From: Sternotherus odoratus
Lineage: Eukaryota > Chordata > Testudines > Kinosternidae
DNA length: 64,000 nucleotides
Assembly: GCA_032164245.1 (NCBI GenBank)
Contig: JAVMKO010000002.1
Span: 95,555,340-95,619,339 of the forward strand
Direction of reading: 5' to 3'
The position numbers and the translations under genes are program-made. The notes below the pieces were generated by a model that was given only the letters and a program-made list of their open reading frames with translations, was not told the DNA's origin and ran no database searches. Below, piece by piece: positions 47,787 through 59,890 of the stretch (the first letter of the stretch is position 1; each line of letters opens with the position of its first letter).

Positions 47787-50548
47787 GTATGAGCGGCTCT
47801 TTCGAGATCAGCATGCCTATTTTTTTGGAATGCCAGATATATAGCTTGTAAGTGGAGCATGTTTTTTGTTCCAAGAGAGAGAACAATCCCAGCCCCTTGT
47901 GAGCTGCACATTAGCAGAAAGCAATTTTTTTCTTTTTGTAGACTCAGTTGGAAAATGTCAGAAGGCAACCTTAATCTTAATCATAATAATACATTAGCAT
48001 GCCCTAGAAAATCCAAGATTTGAACTAATCTTAAATATATAGTCCATATTTCAAGCTTTATTGCTCTTTCTGTTGTACTGTTTATATTGTTACAGAGTAC
48101 TCACCAGTTGAAAATGTCTGCTCAGGCTAATTACCGTGTTTCCCCGAAAATAAGACAGTGTCTTATATTAATTTTTGCTCCCAAAATTACATTACATTAT
48201 ATTACAGCGAGAGGCAAAACTGGAAGTAAGTCTTATTTTCGGGGGATGTCTTACTTTCGGGGAAACAGGGTAGCAGAAGAAATGAGTGTTCCTGAAAAAT
48301 CAGAACATACATTTTACTGAAGAAATCCGTAATGCAAAGGTTGGATTTATTTTCCACCTCCCTGAATTGAATTTCACTGGGCAGAAACACTTCATTTAAT
48401 TGCTTGATTCCCTTACTCACAGCTGAATTTGTTCATAAGCATTTGCTCACTAATCGCTGCCATCATCACAGCGTTGGCCTTATTTTATACTCTTTCATCC
48501 TCTGTCCCCAGAATTTCATCTGCAAAGCCTTGGAGTTTGGAACAGAGGAAGGAAGGCTAGGATCACAGTCTACCCACGCTTGTCTGTACATGTTGCCAAG
48601 CCATACTTACTCACACTGTGTAGATCTTAAGTTAGACTTTTGGTTGTCCTTGAAATTTCCAGGTTAAGCAAAACTGCATAAATGAATAGTCAGATAAGAT
48701 CACATGACCGACACAGAAGCTGGGAACATAAGTAACTATTAAGAATTATGGATTTTCAAAACATAGGCTCCTATCTTGCAATGAGCTCCACGCAGGGAAG
48801 ACTCGTGCATCCACAGAAAGCTCACTGCAGGATTGGTCCCTATTTTGATTATTTTAATTGCAAAGCCATATCTATCCATGAAATTTGCACAACCCTATGC
48901 CTATGGGGCCAGCTACATCAGAGCGGGGATTCACCACTGGGGAAAGTGCTGCTTTAAAGTCCTGGCTGGGCTGCACAGGAACTCAACCAGCTGTGTTCTG
49001 GTTTTCTCCAGTGTTAGTGCAGTTGATGGGCTACTGTTTGAGTCTCTGTGCTCCAAAATAAAAGCTTAAGATGAGTGTGTTGGAGACTGGCATGGATTTT
49101 TACGAAGAATATAAACGGGCTTTGGAAAACATTTTCTTCACCACCATAAAAAAAACTTTGTGCGGTAGGTCCCACAGGAAATTTACACAAACATGTCAAA
49201 TGGATGAAAGCCCAGAAATTCCTTAGAATTAAAGGTGAGAAAAAAGTAAGTGACAAAGAGAACAGGACAGCCTAGGCATTCCATCAAGCAGCTTAAGCAC
49301 AGAGTGCTAAACACAGGCAATTCCAAGTCCTCATTGTCAAACCCAGTGTTTTCTGTCAAAGGACCAAAATGCTGTTACTGCAAAAAGAACTTTCAGGGTT
49401 ATTCATCAGGGTTCTACCATAGTGCAGTGCCAACCAGTTAGGACAGCATTTGGCAAAGCCTGGGGTCCCTTCAGAACAGACTTCACTTTTTGCCAAGTAG
49501 AGGGGAAGCTCAGGGAGAGAGGCAGGAGAGAATTTTGACCCTGATTTTGCAAAGCACTTGCGTGGCTTAAATTTACACAAGTGCTGGATCAGGGCCATAG
49601 AGAGGATATGATGGCATATCGGGGAGCAAAAAGGGACTGGAAAACATCTAAGAAAAGATTACTTTCTCTAGCTTAAAGATATATATAGCTATTCAGAAAG
49701 CCAGTTTGGTGTAAGAAACGGACTCTTACCTAGGTTTCCCAATAGTCCAGACAATCCACGTCCAGTTTAAATGGAATCCGCTGTATCAGAAGACAGTAGT
49801 AATACTCTATGAAAAATTGTGCTTGTACTTATCAGCTTGGTATGTTGTAGTCATTGAGATTAATGATTTAGTAAAGTTAGGTTTTTTCCAGTGACTGGAG
49901 GAGCTTTTATCATTAATGGAATTTGCAGTTTTGCAAACTCAGATAATGAAACAAGGAGATTCCAGTGCTGTGCTTCAGTATACTGATTGCTTAGGAACTG
50001 GTTTCCTTATATTGTAGAATTGCACTATTTCCATATTGAAGCCCTGTCTTACTAGAGATGGACTTACTGGTTTTTAATGTCTGCCAAACAATCTATAACG
50101 CTTTAGGAATGGGTGTGTGGAATAAACATAGCAGTGGTTCAGTACAGATTCCTTTAGGAGGATGACACTGGTTTTATGTATGTTAATAGCAGTGTGTTAA
50201 TAAAAAGGTCTAAATCATGCTTATCCAGCCAATCTGACTTTACAGTATTGAAGAATGTTTATTTTAACACCTGTTATTTTAGCACCAAGGCAGCTAGCCA
50301 CATACAGTACACAGATTACATTATTTTCATGCTGCTAGCCAGGTTCTACTGGGAAGAGTATTGTTTGGTTGTTGCTGGAAATAATGGGTTTGCATTAATT
50401 TTCACTGATTTTACAAATCAGTGAATATGGCAAAAGATTACAACATTTTCCCCCATTTCTACAGTATTTTTCCCTCCAGCAGTAAAGGACAGTATTACAA
50501 ATTACTGACTTTACAAACCGATTGTAACGAAATGCCTTTCTCCCAAAG
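47787..50548 (+). other. CAP2: CAP2 intron 2, 2.76 kb
   Basis: Phase 1 intron from gtatga to cctttctcccaaag. Apart from the 137-bp MITE at 48134-48270 nothing is recognised; short open frames at 48.4-49.6 kb lack support. Confidence 0.85.
48134..48270 (+). mobile_element. 137-bp MITE, copy 1 (CAP2 intron 2)
   Basis: Inverted ends CCGTGTTTCCCCGAAAATAA and its near complement ending TTTCGGGGAAACAGGG, with TA on each side (48132-48133 and 48271-48272). It has the same length as, and differs at only four positions from, the copy at 59754-59890. Its ends also echo the ccgtatttttcg ends of 60739-61301. It is a non-autonomous TA-targeting DNA transposon; the superfamily is not assigned. Confidence 0.9.
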
Positions 50549-50649
50549 GTGTAGCACCATACGTAGAAGCCTTTGATAGACTGTTAAATGGTAGTGTGGC
50601 TGAGTTTCTCAGGAATAGCAAGAGCCTTGATGGTGATGTGAAGATACAT
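50549..50649 (+). CDS. CAP2: CAP2 exon 3
   Basis: 101 nt. The acceptor is cctttctcccaaag, and the first two bases GT complete the glycine codon begun in exon 2. 33 further codons follow, ending at CAT|gtgagt (phase 0). The encoded VAPYVEAFDRLLNGSVAEFL then RNSKSLDGDVKIH aligns without gaps to the start of the helical folded domain of CAPs, the part that binds cofilin-actin and speeds filament-end disassembly. The conserved core (VAP.VEAFD.L......AEFL..S....GDV..H) is intact. In the mRNA it would be followed by the helix starting near AEMVH, which lies beyond this window. Reading frame, phase and order all agree with exon 2. Confidence 0.94.
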
Positions 50650-51369
50650 GTGAGTATTTTTCCATTTCCTCCTAGTATAACTGTGGTTGTCTTTAAATAC
50701 ACAAAACCTCCTCTGCCAGCCTTGATTGTGGAGAGGTCAATGGAATTCTCATTGCAGTTGCTTTAATTATTGTTAGTAGTAGTTCCCAGAGGTCTCAGTC
50801 AGATAGAACCTCATTGTGCTAGTGGTTGTATGAACACAAAATATGATACACTTCCTGTCTCAAAGAGTTTACAATCCAAGGCACTAAAGTAGAAAAATAA
50901 AAACCCTTACACATATGGGTTATGAGTCGTCCCATTGCATACAGTTCAGCAAGAGCATGAATATTTGCAAGACTGGGGCCTAATTATAGACAAGGTGCAA
51001 CAGGTGAGTAAAAAGCAATATGAAGTAAGTAGGACATAGCAACAGTAAGATCACATGAGTACAGAGGGTATTACTGTGCACAGCTCGGTTCTAGATCTTA
51101 AGTTTTGGGGGGTTTTAAATTTTAATCCTCATCTCTTTATTTTCAGGACTTTTTTCCTATTTTGTTTTAAATTATTAAATTGGTTTTAATCGGCCCAATT
51201 TTTTAAATCTATGCCTGTTTCTTCTTTCTTTTGCAATACATTTTGTAACAAGGAAGTTTTATAAAGACAAAGTTAGTTCACATTGAATGTGGTTATTTTA
51301 TGTGCTGACATCTCCCTCCCTTTTGTGATCTGGGGTTTTATTTTTTTGCACTGTTTTCTAAAATTCAGT

Positions 51370-52042
51370 GACAATATTCTCCCATTTATCTGAATCCTAT
51401 TATCTGAACCTCCACATTATCTTAATCGCGCCTGGTCCCCCAGCATGAGCTACTTAACTCTCTGTGGCATGTATCTCATGCTGGGGGACCAGGAAGGGAT
51501 TTGGATAATGAGGAGGTTCTGATAACAGCACAGAGAACCCTGGCAAGGACTGTGAGGAGGGGCTCCCAGGCATGGGGAGGCCACCCTGCTGCTGAATGGG
51601 AGTGTGTGGGAGTGAGGGAGTAGGACTGCAGAGGGCTCCCTGTACAGCTACAGGGCCAGCGACACCAGAGCCCTGCAGGTGCAAGGTGCAGGGAAGGCTG
51701 CGGTCCTGGCAGGGCAGAGTCCTGCACGGGGATCTCTGCTGTACCCCACCAAGACTGAGCCTCCCTCCCTCACCTTGCCCCTGCTGGGATCAAGTGTCAC
51801 TGGCCGTGGCAGTGCAGAGGGCCCTCTGCAGCCCTGCAGTCATGGGTTTGAATGAGTGGGACTGAGTGGAGACCCCTGGCAAGCACTGTGAGAAGGAGGA
51901 GGAGGAGGAGCTCCCAGCCCTGGGGGAGAACACCCTGCTGTTGAATGACTGAATGGCTCCTGCTCTTGATTATCTGAACTCCCAATTACGGAGATAAAAT
52001 CTGTTTCCCCCACACTGTTTGGATAATCAGGAGTATACTGTA
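51370..52042. mobile_element. Tigger/pogo-like non-autonomous element
   Basis: The left end acaatattctcccatttatc plus tgaatcc and the right end ggataatcaggagtatactgta are inverted relatives, of the same kind as 24378-24460. 'ggatttggataatgaggagg' and 'attatctgaac' motifs recur inside. The GC-rich centre gives incidental open frames on both strands. No transposase. Confidence 0.6.
51431..51493. repeat. Perfect 19-bp hairpin inside the Tigger-like element
   Basis: 51431-51449 (cctggtcccccagcatgag) is the exact reverse complement of 51475-51493, with a 25-base loop. It may be the mark of an inverted duplication when the element formed. Confidence 0.95.
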
Positions 52043-53888
52043 TTTTGTGTGGCAGAGGAACAAAGGATGGATTCATCTGATCACAGCTTGCAACATCCTA
52101 TCTATCCTGGTAATGTCATAAAGCTACATGCAAATGTGGGGCTCATTGCTCAAAGTCAGTTGGCTGATCTGAGTTGGAGGTGAAAGAGTGTCAGGGATTT
52201 TCCCTCATCTCAATAGAGCTGTGCGACCATGCCTTTCCCCGTATGAATTAATCTTTGCCTAATTCATTGCTGCTGCTACTCTACCCCTCAAACTCTTAAT
52301 GGCTGAGAGCATCACATTCAAAAGACCCTTGCACCCAGTCTTCTCGAGGAACGAGAGTTCTGAGATTGCTCTCTGAACTGAGTCTCTTGTATAATTTTAT
52401 ACACTGTCTTCAGAAATTGCTACAAAACTTTGCTCTTCGGAAAAGCCTTCCTACCATAAGAATGGCACTCCCAACACTTCTAGCCCGAAGCCCTTACGAG
52501 CAAAAAATAAAACAAAAGAAGGGGAAAAAAGGGAGGGGACTTCTAGGTGCTGTGGGAATACATATTATAAAATGATAATGAAATATTTTTAAAAACAAAA
52601 ACCAGGCCCTATGCAGAGATTTGACCTCAAAAATAGAGACATACCAGAGCCGCCATGAAGTTTGCAATGCACTTCACTATTGCAATTGATGGACAGCAGT
52701 ATAAATCCCCACGATAAATAGAAAACCTTAGTATTGCATCCTATCAAACAAACAAAACAATGACATGAGGTAATTTACATATGGAATCCCAGATTTTCTC
52801 TATGGTAATGGGTACACTGCAAAGCCAGCTGCAGAACTCTAATTGAGTGAATCCACTATAATCTGGCCACCATTTGACACACACAATTTAGTCCACTTAA
52901 AAAAAACACTTACATGAAAATATTTAATCTTCCTGAAAATGTGGGCAGTGCTGGCATACTGTGGGTGCTACTGGAATACAAATACAATAATAATAAAGAG
53001 TGTTTGTTGAGAGCTATTAGCAAGTTTCCATCATATAAAAAAAATGGGATTCTGTTTGTAACCTATTAAAATACTGAAATTTTAGTCTCTGAATTTACAA
53101 CATGAAACATGGACTATATGCCTTATGCTTCTACTTGCTGCTGAAACAACATCTGTGCTTTACCTTAACAAGCAGAACGAGGAGTGTTTTTCTTCTGGGT
53201 GTCATATAGACCATGTGTCCTAAGCATTATGCTTGCAGCTGCTGTCTCTTTCACGTAATGAGCTGAAGGGAAGGTTGTATTTTATTTCAAAAAACACCTG
53301 TTGCCTAGAAAACCTCACATACCTGATTGATCAGGAGGGTAATATGAGAGAGAGCTCATAGGGGATGTTACATTATGCTAAAGAAATAAGGGATTCAATG
53401 TGATGCTTTTCATGTTGATTGCTGTAAGAACGGTGTGGTTTGTATTTCTGATGAAAGGAAGAGTACAGCTATATCTAATGTCCCCCTGCAGTGCCCCACT
53501 TCTATGTTTTTCTTAGCTTACTGTATGCTAGTCTTTGGAAAGAGAACAAAATAAAATAGAGATCTGATAACTAGCTTTCGTAAGCCCTGCTGAACATAAC
53601 AGCCCAGTGGATTTCAGAAAGATTAGTTCACTAAAGAAGAGTTCAGCGTAGACCCAATCCAATTAGTAGTAGAATGGTTTTGAATTCAAACCAGAGCATG
53701 TCTGGTGATGATTATTTTGGGAGGTCAACTGCATTAAAATAGCTAACCACATTCAAAACCAAAAGCAAGGACTTTTGTATAGCCTATTGAAAACAAGCTA
53801 TATTAAACATTTACGGCCAGATCTTCAGCCTTGCTGTGCCCGTGTGGTGATCCATATTGGCCACAAACCTGGTGTAACTGGCTGTTTG

Positions 53889-54018
53889 GAATCAGAGAGG
53901 TAGCCGTGTTAGTCTGGAATAGCAGAGGTAACAAAGTCCTGTGGCACCTTAAAAACTAACTATAAAGTTTTGAAGCATAAGCTTTCGTGGGCTAATACCC
54001 ACTTCGTCGGATGCAAGC
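53889..54018 (+). repeat. Single copy of the 'agaggtagccgtgtt' family
   Basis: Head 'aatcagagaggtagccgtgt' then 'cctgtggcaccttaaa', 'agcataagctttcgtgggct' and 'cccacttcgtcggatgca'. It matches one arm of the foldback at 16368-16681, non-inverted here, which shows the basic unit is about 130 bp. Confidence 0.8.
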
Positions 54019-54828
54019 CTGTTTGGGTATTTCCCAGGCAGTGTTTAGCTGGGGAAGCCAACTCTAATCCAGGCCTCTCAGAGCCCCTGACTTAGTGAGG
54101 CTGCTCTAACTTGAGTCCAAGGATGCAAAGGTCCAAGGATCAGGGACGTGCAAAGGTGGTCTCCTGGTTTAAATTGCACCTGTGGGGGTATTCCAGCAGC
54201 CAGAGATAGCTGGAGCAGAGGTGCATCAGCTACATCCCCTTTTGCTTGGCAATATTCCCTCCTCCCAGGCCTGTGATGAGGGTGACAAAGAGCCAGCTAT
54301 GCCAGATCTATTCTACCTAGTGATTCTGTTACACTGAGGAGACTGTTCAAGCAGTACAAAGGGGTGGGGAACCTGGCTTTGTCCAGTGTTCAATATGAGT
54401 TAGTTTATGTGGGAGTCTGATATCACAGGCTATGAGATGCTTTGGCTCAGGCAAGTTAGAATAATGATGTACAAGATATACAATGTAATGATAAGAATAG
54501 AACATGCAAGTAGAGAGGTCTTCTGAGGTAAAGTGTGCATACCGTAAGATTGGCATATGACAATATTTTGTAGGACACATAATAGAAAAGAATTACAGCC
54601 TCCTTTTCAAACATTGTATGAGATGTGTTACTGTATTCAAAGAACTGGTTATCTGGTTAACTCTAATCATAGTTCCCTTTGCTCACATTCCAACTTATTT
54701 AGTCCATAGAGAAAAAGATTACTGGTCTCTCTTCACTTCCGAGTTCTACTGTTTTTGCCAGAGAAACAGTCTGGAGTACCTGGTGGCACAAAGTGTATCT
54801 GAAAAGTGGCTCCAGACTCTTCCTCCTG

Positions 54829-54877
54829 GGCTAGATGGACCATTGGTCTGACCCAGTATGGCTGTTCTTATGTTCTA
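54829..54877 (+). repeat. CR1-like 3' tail
   Basis: 'gctagatggaccattggtct' followed by 'gacccagtatggctgttctt' and 'atgttct' is a common reptile tail phrase with CR1-type terminal repeats. Fragment only. Confidence 0.55.
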
Positions 54878-54884
54878 GGAAGTT

Positions 54885-55145
54885 AAGGCACTGGCCTGGG
54901 ACTTAGGAGATCTGGGTGTAGTTCTTAGCTCTGCCACAGACTTTCTGTGTTACCTTGGGCAAGTCATTACAAATAAATGGAAGTAAGGTGCCTATGTACT
55001 TTTGAGGATGTGGGCCTAAATCTGTGTTCCTCATCTGTAAAATGGGGATGATAATCCTTCTCCCCCACATACTATCTCTATTTAGATTTTAATCAGGCAG
55101 GGACTCTCTCTTGCTGTGCATATGCATAGCACTTAGCACAATGGG
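54885..55145 (+). repeat. MIR/CORE-SINE-like element with tail
   Basis: 'gctctgccacagactttctg', 'accttgggcaagtcatt', 'ctcatctgtaaaatggggat' and a tail 'gcagggactctctcttgc...agcacttagcacaatggg'. An unrelated roughly 50-bp piece sits in the middle. Old and diverged. Confidence 0.7.
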
Positions 55146-55189
55146 TTCCCAATTTCAATACAGGCCACTAAGCAGTACTATAATGCAAA

Positions 55190-55390
55190 TCATCAGAGGT
55201 GCAGCCTGTGGGTGCTCCAGGCCTGGAGCACCCATGGAAAAAAAAACACCCATTAGCAGCCAGCTCCCCACTTTCCCCCAGCACCTCCCGTCCGCTGGTG
55301 GCCCCGCCAATCAACTCTTCCCCCTGTCTCCCGGGGCCACCTGCCGCCACTATCAGCTGTTCCACGGCGTGCAGGAGGCGCTGGTGAACA
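55190..55390. repeat. Fragment of the GC-rich foldback family
   Basis: 'gtgggtgctccaggcctgga' then 'gcacccatgg' matches the reverse of the 12500-12540 block. The following GC-rich stretch also fits the family. Open frames across it (55111-55563 and the opposite strand) are not genes. Confidence 0.55.
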
Positions 55391-57299
55391 TGTACATGCG
55401 AGGTCAGACTAATGTGAGAAACATGGTTATATGGGAGACAGACAAGATTGTCCATGATCTTTGCAGGCTGTTGTATTCTCGCTGTGTGCTGTTCACATTT
55501 TTCACAGAAGGTATTAATGTGCCTTGCTTCAAAGTAGTTAATGATGACATGACATATCTGTAGCCACCTTGCTCTGCCATGGGCTGTTGCTTCCCAGTTG
55601 TTGGGATCAACCGGATATAATTTCACATTTGACTTCAGTGTGTCTTCATATCATTTCTACTGGCCACCATGAGAACAGGTAACTTTCGTTAGATGACCAT
55701 AAAATATGGCCCTATGTGTTCTCTAGTTGGCAATGGAATGAGATGTCCAGATTTATGCAGCTGAGTGTTTATGAACATGCTTAGAATGCCAGACATCCGA
55801 CAAAGATTCAGGATTTCGATATTGGGAATCTTGCCCTACCGTTTGATCCTGCAAATGGACCAAACAGCACATATGGAACTGATCAAGTTTCCAAATCAAT
55901 AATAATAATTAAGACTAAGGGAAGGGAACTTTCTTTTTCTTCCTGTTGGCAACTACTATAAACAAAATAAGTAATAATCTACATCTGTTCGTGACAAGCT
56001 CCCTGTACTCAAATCATCTGTCCTTTACAGGGAGATGTGTAGAAGTAGACAATGGACTTTCAACCTCATGATTTTTCAACAGGATCTCCTTTCTACGATG
56101 GGCTGAAAATACTGTTACAATTTATATTGCCTAATTAAACCATGCACTATCAAACCTATTTGGCGGATTCCTCACTAACAAGGCATTGTGCTTGCAGGGC
56201 AGCAGAATGCACACGTGTACTCTCATGTTGATCTTGCTATGCCCTCAGGCTGTGGCATTGTGCTAAAAGTTGAATCAGGATTCAAAGTAGAGAATGATGT
56301 CAGTATGCCCAATGAAAAGCATGCAGCGGGACTATCTCTCTGCTGCTGAAAGCAAAGACTAGATAGAACACTTTACAGGATAGGAAAACAACAGAGCAAA
56401 TGAAAAAATAATGAAGCAAAAATTTTTAAAATATCCAAAATACACTGTCATAAAATAAAGAGAAAATTAAATAAAGAAAAAGTGTTAATGTGATGTTGAT
56501 TGATTTTTTTTTTTTAATTCTCAGTTACGGTTGCTTTAGTAATCCTGATTTACCTATATTGCACATCCTAAAGCTGTACCATAAAATATTACATAATATA
56601 AATTTAAATCTTAATGTATTACTGGTTAAGAAGACAGACAGGAATACAAGATACTACGTATGTGCAATGTGGCCAAATTACCAATGCAATACCAACATTC
56701 ACTTTTGGAATTTCCTGGATTTTGATTGCTTGGAAACCGCTCCCATGGCAGTCAATCAAAATCTTTCTGTTGATTTTAAAAACAAATTGGATTGGATTCT
56801 TTGTTTCTTAACCTTAATGTCGCAGTAATGCCAGCTTGATCTTAAAAAGGAGAAAAAAAGTCCAACTGACACTGCTTAAAATCTTGAGAAATGGTGTTCA
56901 GGATCCATAGCTATGCATTGTTGGCACCAGAAGCATGCACCTGTAAATTTAAGGGGGGAAAAAATTCTACTGGGAGTGCTCCAGATAGCATTTGTTAAGT
57001 CAGAACATTAAGAACCCAAAACCAAAATAGTCAATCTATCAACAATTCTATATTACCTGCTTCCTTAGGCTTGGAGTCTGCATAGATTTGTACACATGCT
57101 TAAGCATGTACATAGTCCCACTGAAACCACTGAGACTTCTTGAGAGAGGGGTAAAGTTAAACACATGCATAAGCATTTGCAGGATCACGACCTTATACTG
57201 TAAGCTTCCCAGGGCAGGGACAGTGTCTTCTTTGGTGTTTGTACAGCACTGGATGTTGTGGGATCCTTATCTCAAAATGGATGTTGACAAAATAGGAAA

Positions 57300-57850
57300 G
57301 GTTCAGCTAGAGGCGGATTAAACTTTAGTGGGACCCTGGCCAGAGCAAGTGGAGGTGCCCTTCCAGTAGTCCCACCCCCATTTCACACCTTCCACTTGTG
57401 GTCCCCCCTCCCCTGCAGCCCATTTGTTCCTTTCTGCCACCCTCCACTGTGGGCCCCAAGACTGGAGAAGCTCCGTTCCCCCATCACGGCCCTGGTGCGC
57501 AGTAGGGAGTGAGAACTCCCCCCAGTCCTGAGGCAGGAGTCAAAGTGCCTCCATCCCTGGGATGCAGCTCAGGTCTGGGTGCTGGGCGTTTCTTCGGCCA
57601 AGAAGCAGGGTCGGGGCATTGGGGCTTCCCCTGCCCTATCCGTCCCATGGTAGCACAAGCACCTCCTTCCTTGTGCTTCTGTCAAAGTGTGGGGTTGGAA
57701 CATAGGGGCTTCCCCCACCATGTCCGGTGCTGCTGCCAGGGCTCCAGGCTTCTACTGCCCTACGGCAGATGTCTGCTGGGTCAGGCCGACCATTTTCCTT
57801 CACCACCCCCCACCCTCCAATAGGCAGGGCCCTGTCAGCCTGTTGGTTTA
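57300..57850. other. GC-rich stretch in intron 3, probably repeat
   Basis: 'ggcggattaaactttagtgg', then C-rich sequence with a 104-codon open frame. Composition differs from the AT-rich intron around it. No coding evidence; probably an unclassified repeat. Confidence 0.35.
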
Positions 57851-57985
57851 TCCACCACCATGTTCAGAAAAGAGATACAAGAATGATGTGAGGTCTGGAA
57901 AATCTGCCTTACTGTAACAGGGTCTGCAGCCCGCTAGCTGCCCAGATACGGCTCCGAGAGGCTTCAATCTTGCAGCACCTGTGTC

Positions 57986-57991
57986 TTTATT
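57986..57991 (-). terminator. Poly(A) signal of the 57913-58274 LTR
   Basis: AATAAA on the minus strand (TTTATT on +), downstream of the TATA box and before U5. Confidence 0.65.
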
Positions 57992-58132
57992 TACAAAAGC
58001 AGTGCCCACCACCAGTGTTAAGCTATATACAGACTTGTCAGCTTACTTAGCTCCTTTTGCAAACACAGCAGCCCTCAGCCAAGAAACTGACCTTACCCAG
58101 GCCATTCTCCCAACCTTCTGGCTCCTTCCAGA

Positions 58133-58140
58133 CTTTATAG
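58133..58140 (-). promoter_or_regulatory. TATA box of the 57913-58274 LTR
   Basis: CTATAAAG on the minus strand at the U3/R position. If active, it would drive antisense transcription within CAP2 intron 3. Confidence 0.65.
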
Positions 58141-58977
58141 CCCTCAAGCCAGCAGGTGCAGCCAATCCACAGGCCAGGCATTGGGCTCTCCTCAGCCCCA
58201 ACCTATCTCCCCTGATTGGGGCTGGCTGAGCAGGGGCTAATTAGATGCCTCTGCAGCAGCAACAGCCTGCTACACTTACAATAAGAGAATAAAGAAGCTT
58301 CATCTGTGTAATTTATCCAAGAGACTGTTAAGAGATGACTGGAAGCTGACGTAGACAAATTCAGACTAGAAAGAAGGTGCAGGTAACAGTGAGGGTGATT
58401 AACCACTGGAACAATTTAGGAGGGATGTGATGGATTTTCAGTTACTTTAAGTCTCTAAATCAACATTTGAACTTTCAAATTTCAGCAATTTTTGAGGTAT
58501 CTTTTATGATAAAATCTTGTGGTGAGAATAGAAAATAATGTCAAGTTTTCTGTTGTTTTGTGATTCCCAAAACAACTGAACATAATCAGCTTCAGTTTAA
58601 AACAAACATCTTCTGTGCAGAAACTAAGCTGTAAAATATCAGCCCATAAGAAGAATTTTGGGGGAAGTCGCAAGTGAGTAAAAATAGGTCGGGTGGGAGT
58701 GTGGAGTTATAACTTGAGCCTCTTCTGTATTCTTAATTCTAGAGGTGGCATCCTCAACCCTGCTCCCTCTCCTTTTTGCTTTCTTAAAGGGCCTGAGTGT
58801 CATAAAGGGGTCCTAAAAGCCCCGGTTGCAGCTGGGGGAAGGTTGCTTTGTACACACACAGCAAAAGACAGTTAAAGGGTTGTCTTCTGAGGAGCCCATT
58901 CTAAGCTCCAGGATAGAGGGCTTGTCAGGGGTGGCACTGTAGCAGGCAGACTTTGGAGGTTCACAGCCATTAGGACA

Positions 58978-59313
58978 CTGCTTCCCAAAATGTTTCCCTG
59001 TATTGCCCCATTTTCAGATATATTGTTTCCTATGACCCCAGACAATCTGAAGGATGCCATTTTAAAAGTGTCCTCTGCACAGCATCACCCCGTAGGTGGA
59101 AGATCAGGCTGCATGGAAGATGCCATTTTGTTCTACACACCAGTGGTGTCCACCATGGAGTGTGATCTCACATACGAAATACATGCGAGGTCATGCTGTA
59201 CGGAGGATGCCATTTTACAATCCTGCACACTCAGGATTGCTGTGACCCCACCTACTAACAAAGCGACCCCACTAGAGGTCATGGCCCATAGTTTGGGAAC
59301 CACGGCAGTAGGG
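58978..59313. repeat. hAT-like repeat with three inner units
   Basis: Ends 'cactgcttcccaaaatg' and 'agtttgggaaccacggcag' are inverted relatives. Inside, 'ggatgccatttt' or 'agatgccatttt' occurs three times (near 59053, 59118 and 59206), each starting a loosely similar 60-90 bp unit. The 180-codon open frame across it is incidental. Confidence 0.55.
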
Positions 59314-59479
59314 CAATCCTCCTTAAAGCTCTCCTTTCCTGTGATGCCTGTAAAAAAATTAACAATAGTGAGGCTCCTTCGTGTTGTGAGACCACTACAT
59401 ATCAATACTGTCTCATTGTTTCCTTGCACTCCCCTATCTGTCTGCATGTACTATTGCTTGTTTCTTCTCCTATACTTAG

Positions 59480-59590
59480 ATTATAAATTCCTTGGGGCAT
59501 CCTTTTTCCCGCTATGTTTGTACAGCGCCTAGCATAGTTGAGGCCTTGTCCATGACTAGGGCTCTTAGGAGCTATGGTAAAATAAATAAT
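59480..59590 (+). repeat. SINE/LINE tail phrase
   Basis: 'aaattccttggggcatcc...tttgtacagcgcctagcatag' and a terminal 'aaaataaataataa' match the tail seen at 55095-55145 and 57200-57270. Fragment. Confidence 0.55.
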
Positions 59591-59753
59591 AAGTCCTGAG
59601 AGGCTGCCCTACCTTAGACAGCCCCAAGGCTAACTTATCCTGGGGACTTCTTCAGCCTCAGACAGCCCAAGATTGGGAGAGTGCAGAGGTGGCTTAAAGC
59701 CGCCATGGTCACCCATCTTCTAGACTGGGAGTTCTGTGCCTGTCACAGTGCTA

Positions 59754-59890
59754 CCGTGTTTCCCCGAAAATAAGACAGTGTCTTATATTAATTTTTGCTC
59801 CCAAAATTACATTACATTATATTACAGCGAGAGGCAACACTGGAAGTACGTCTTATTTTCGGGGGATGTTTTACTTTCAGGGAAACAGGG
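59754..59890 (+). mobile_element. 137-bp MITE, copy 2 (CAP2 intron 3)
   Basis: Same length, orientation and TA flanks as 48134-48270, with four substitutions in 137 bases (97% identical). The low divergence implies relatively recent activity of the family. Confidence 0.9.

Larger units (their letters stand above)
57913..58274 (-). mobile_element. Solo retroviral LTR, 362 bp, minus strand
   Basis: Ends TGTAACAGGG and CCTGCTACA, and a perfect 5-bp target duplication CTTAC (57908-57912 and 58275-58279). On the minus strand it has a TATA box (CTATAAAGTC, 58131-58140) and an AATAAA signal (57986-57991) about 145 bp downstream, which fixes the orientation. No internal sequence remains. It is antisense to CAP2 in intron 3. 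Confidence 0.93.

Noticed and set aside
56881..56960. Possible CAP2 exon 4 (gaaatggtgttcagg)
   Set aside because: Only three residues resemble the expected start of that exon, there is no acceptor, and the frame diverges at once.
58990..59532. 180-codon open frame in intron 3
   Set aside because: It overlaps a hAT-like repeat and a SINE tail; no family resemblance.
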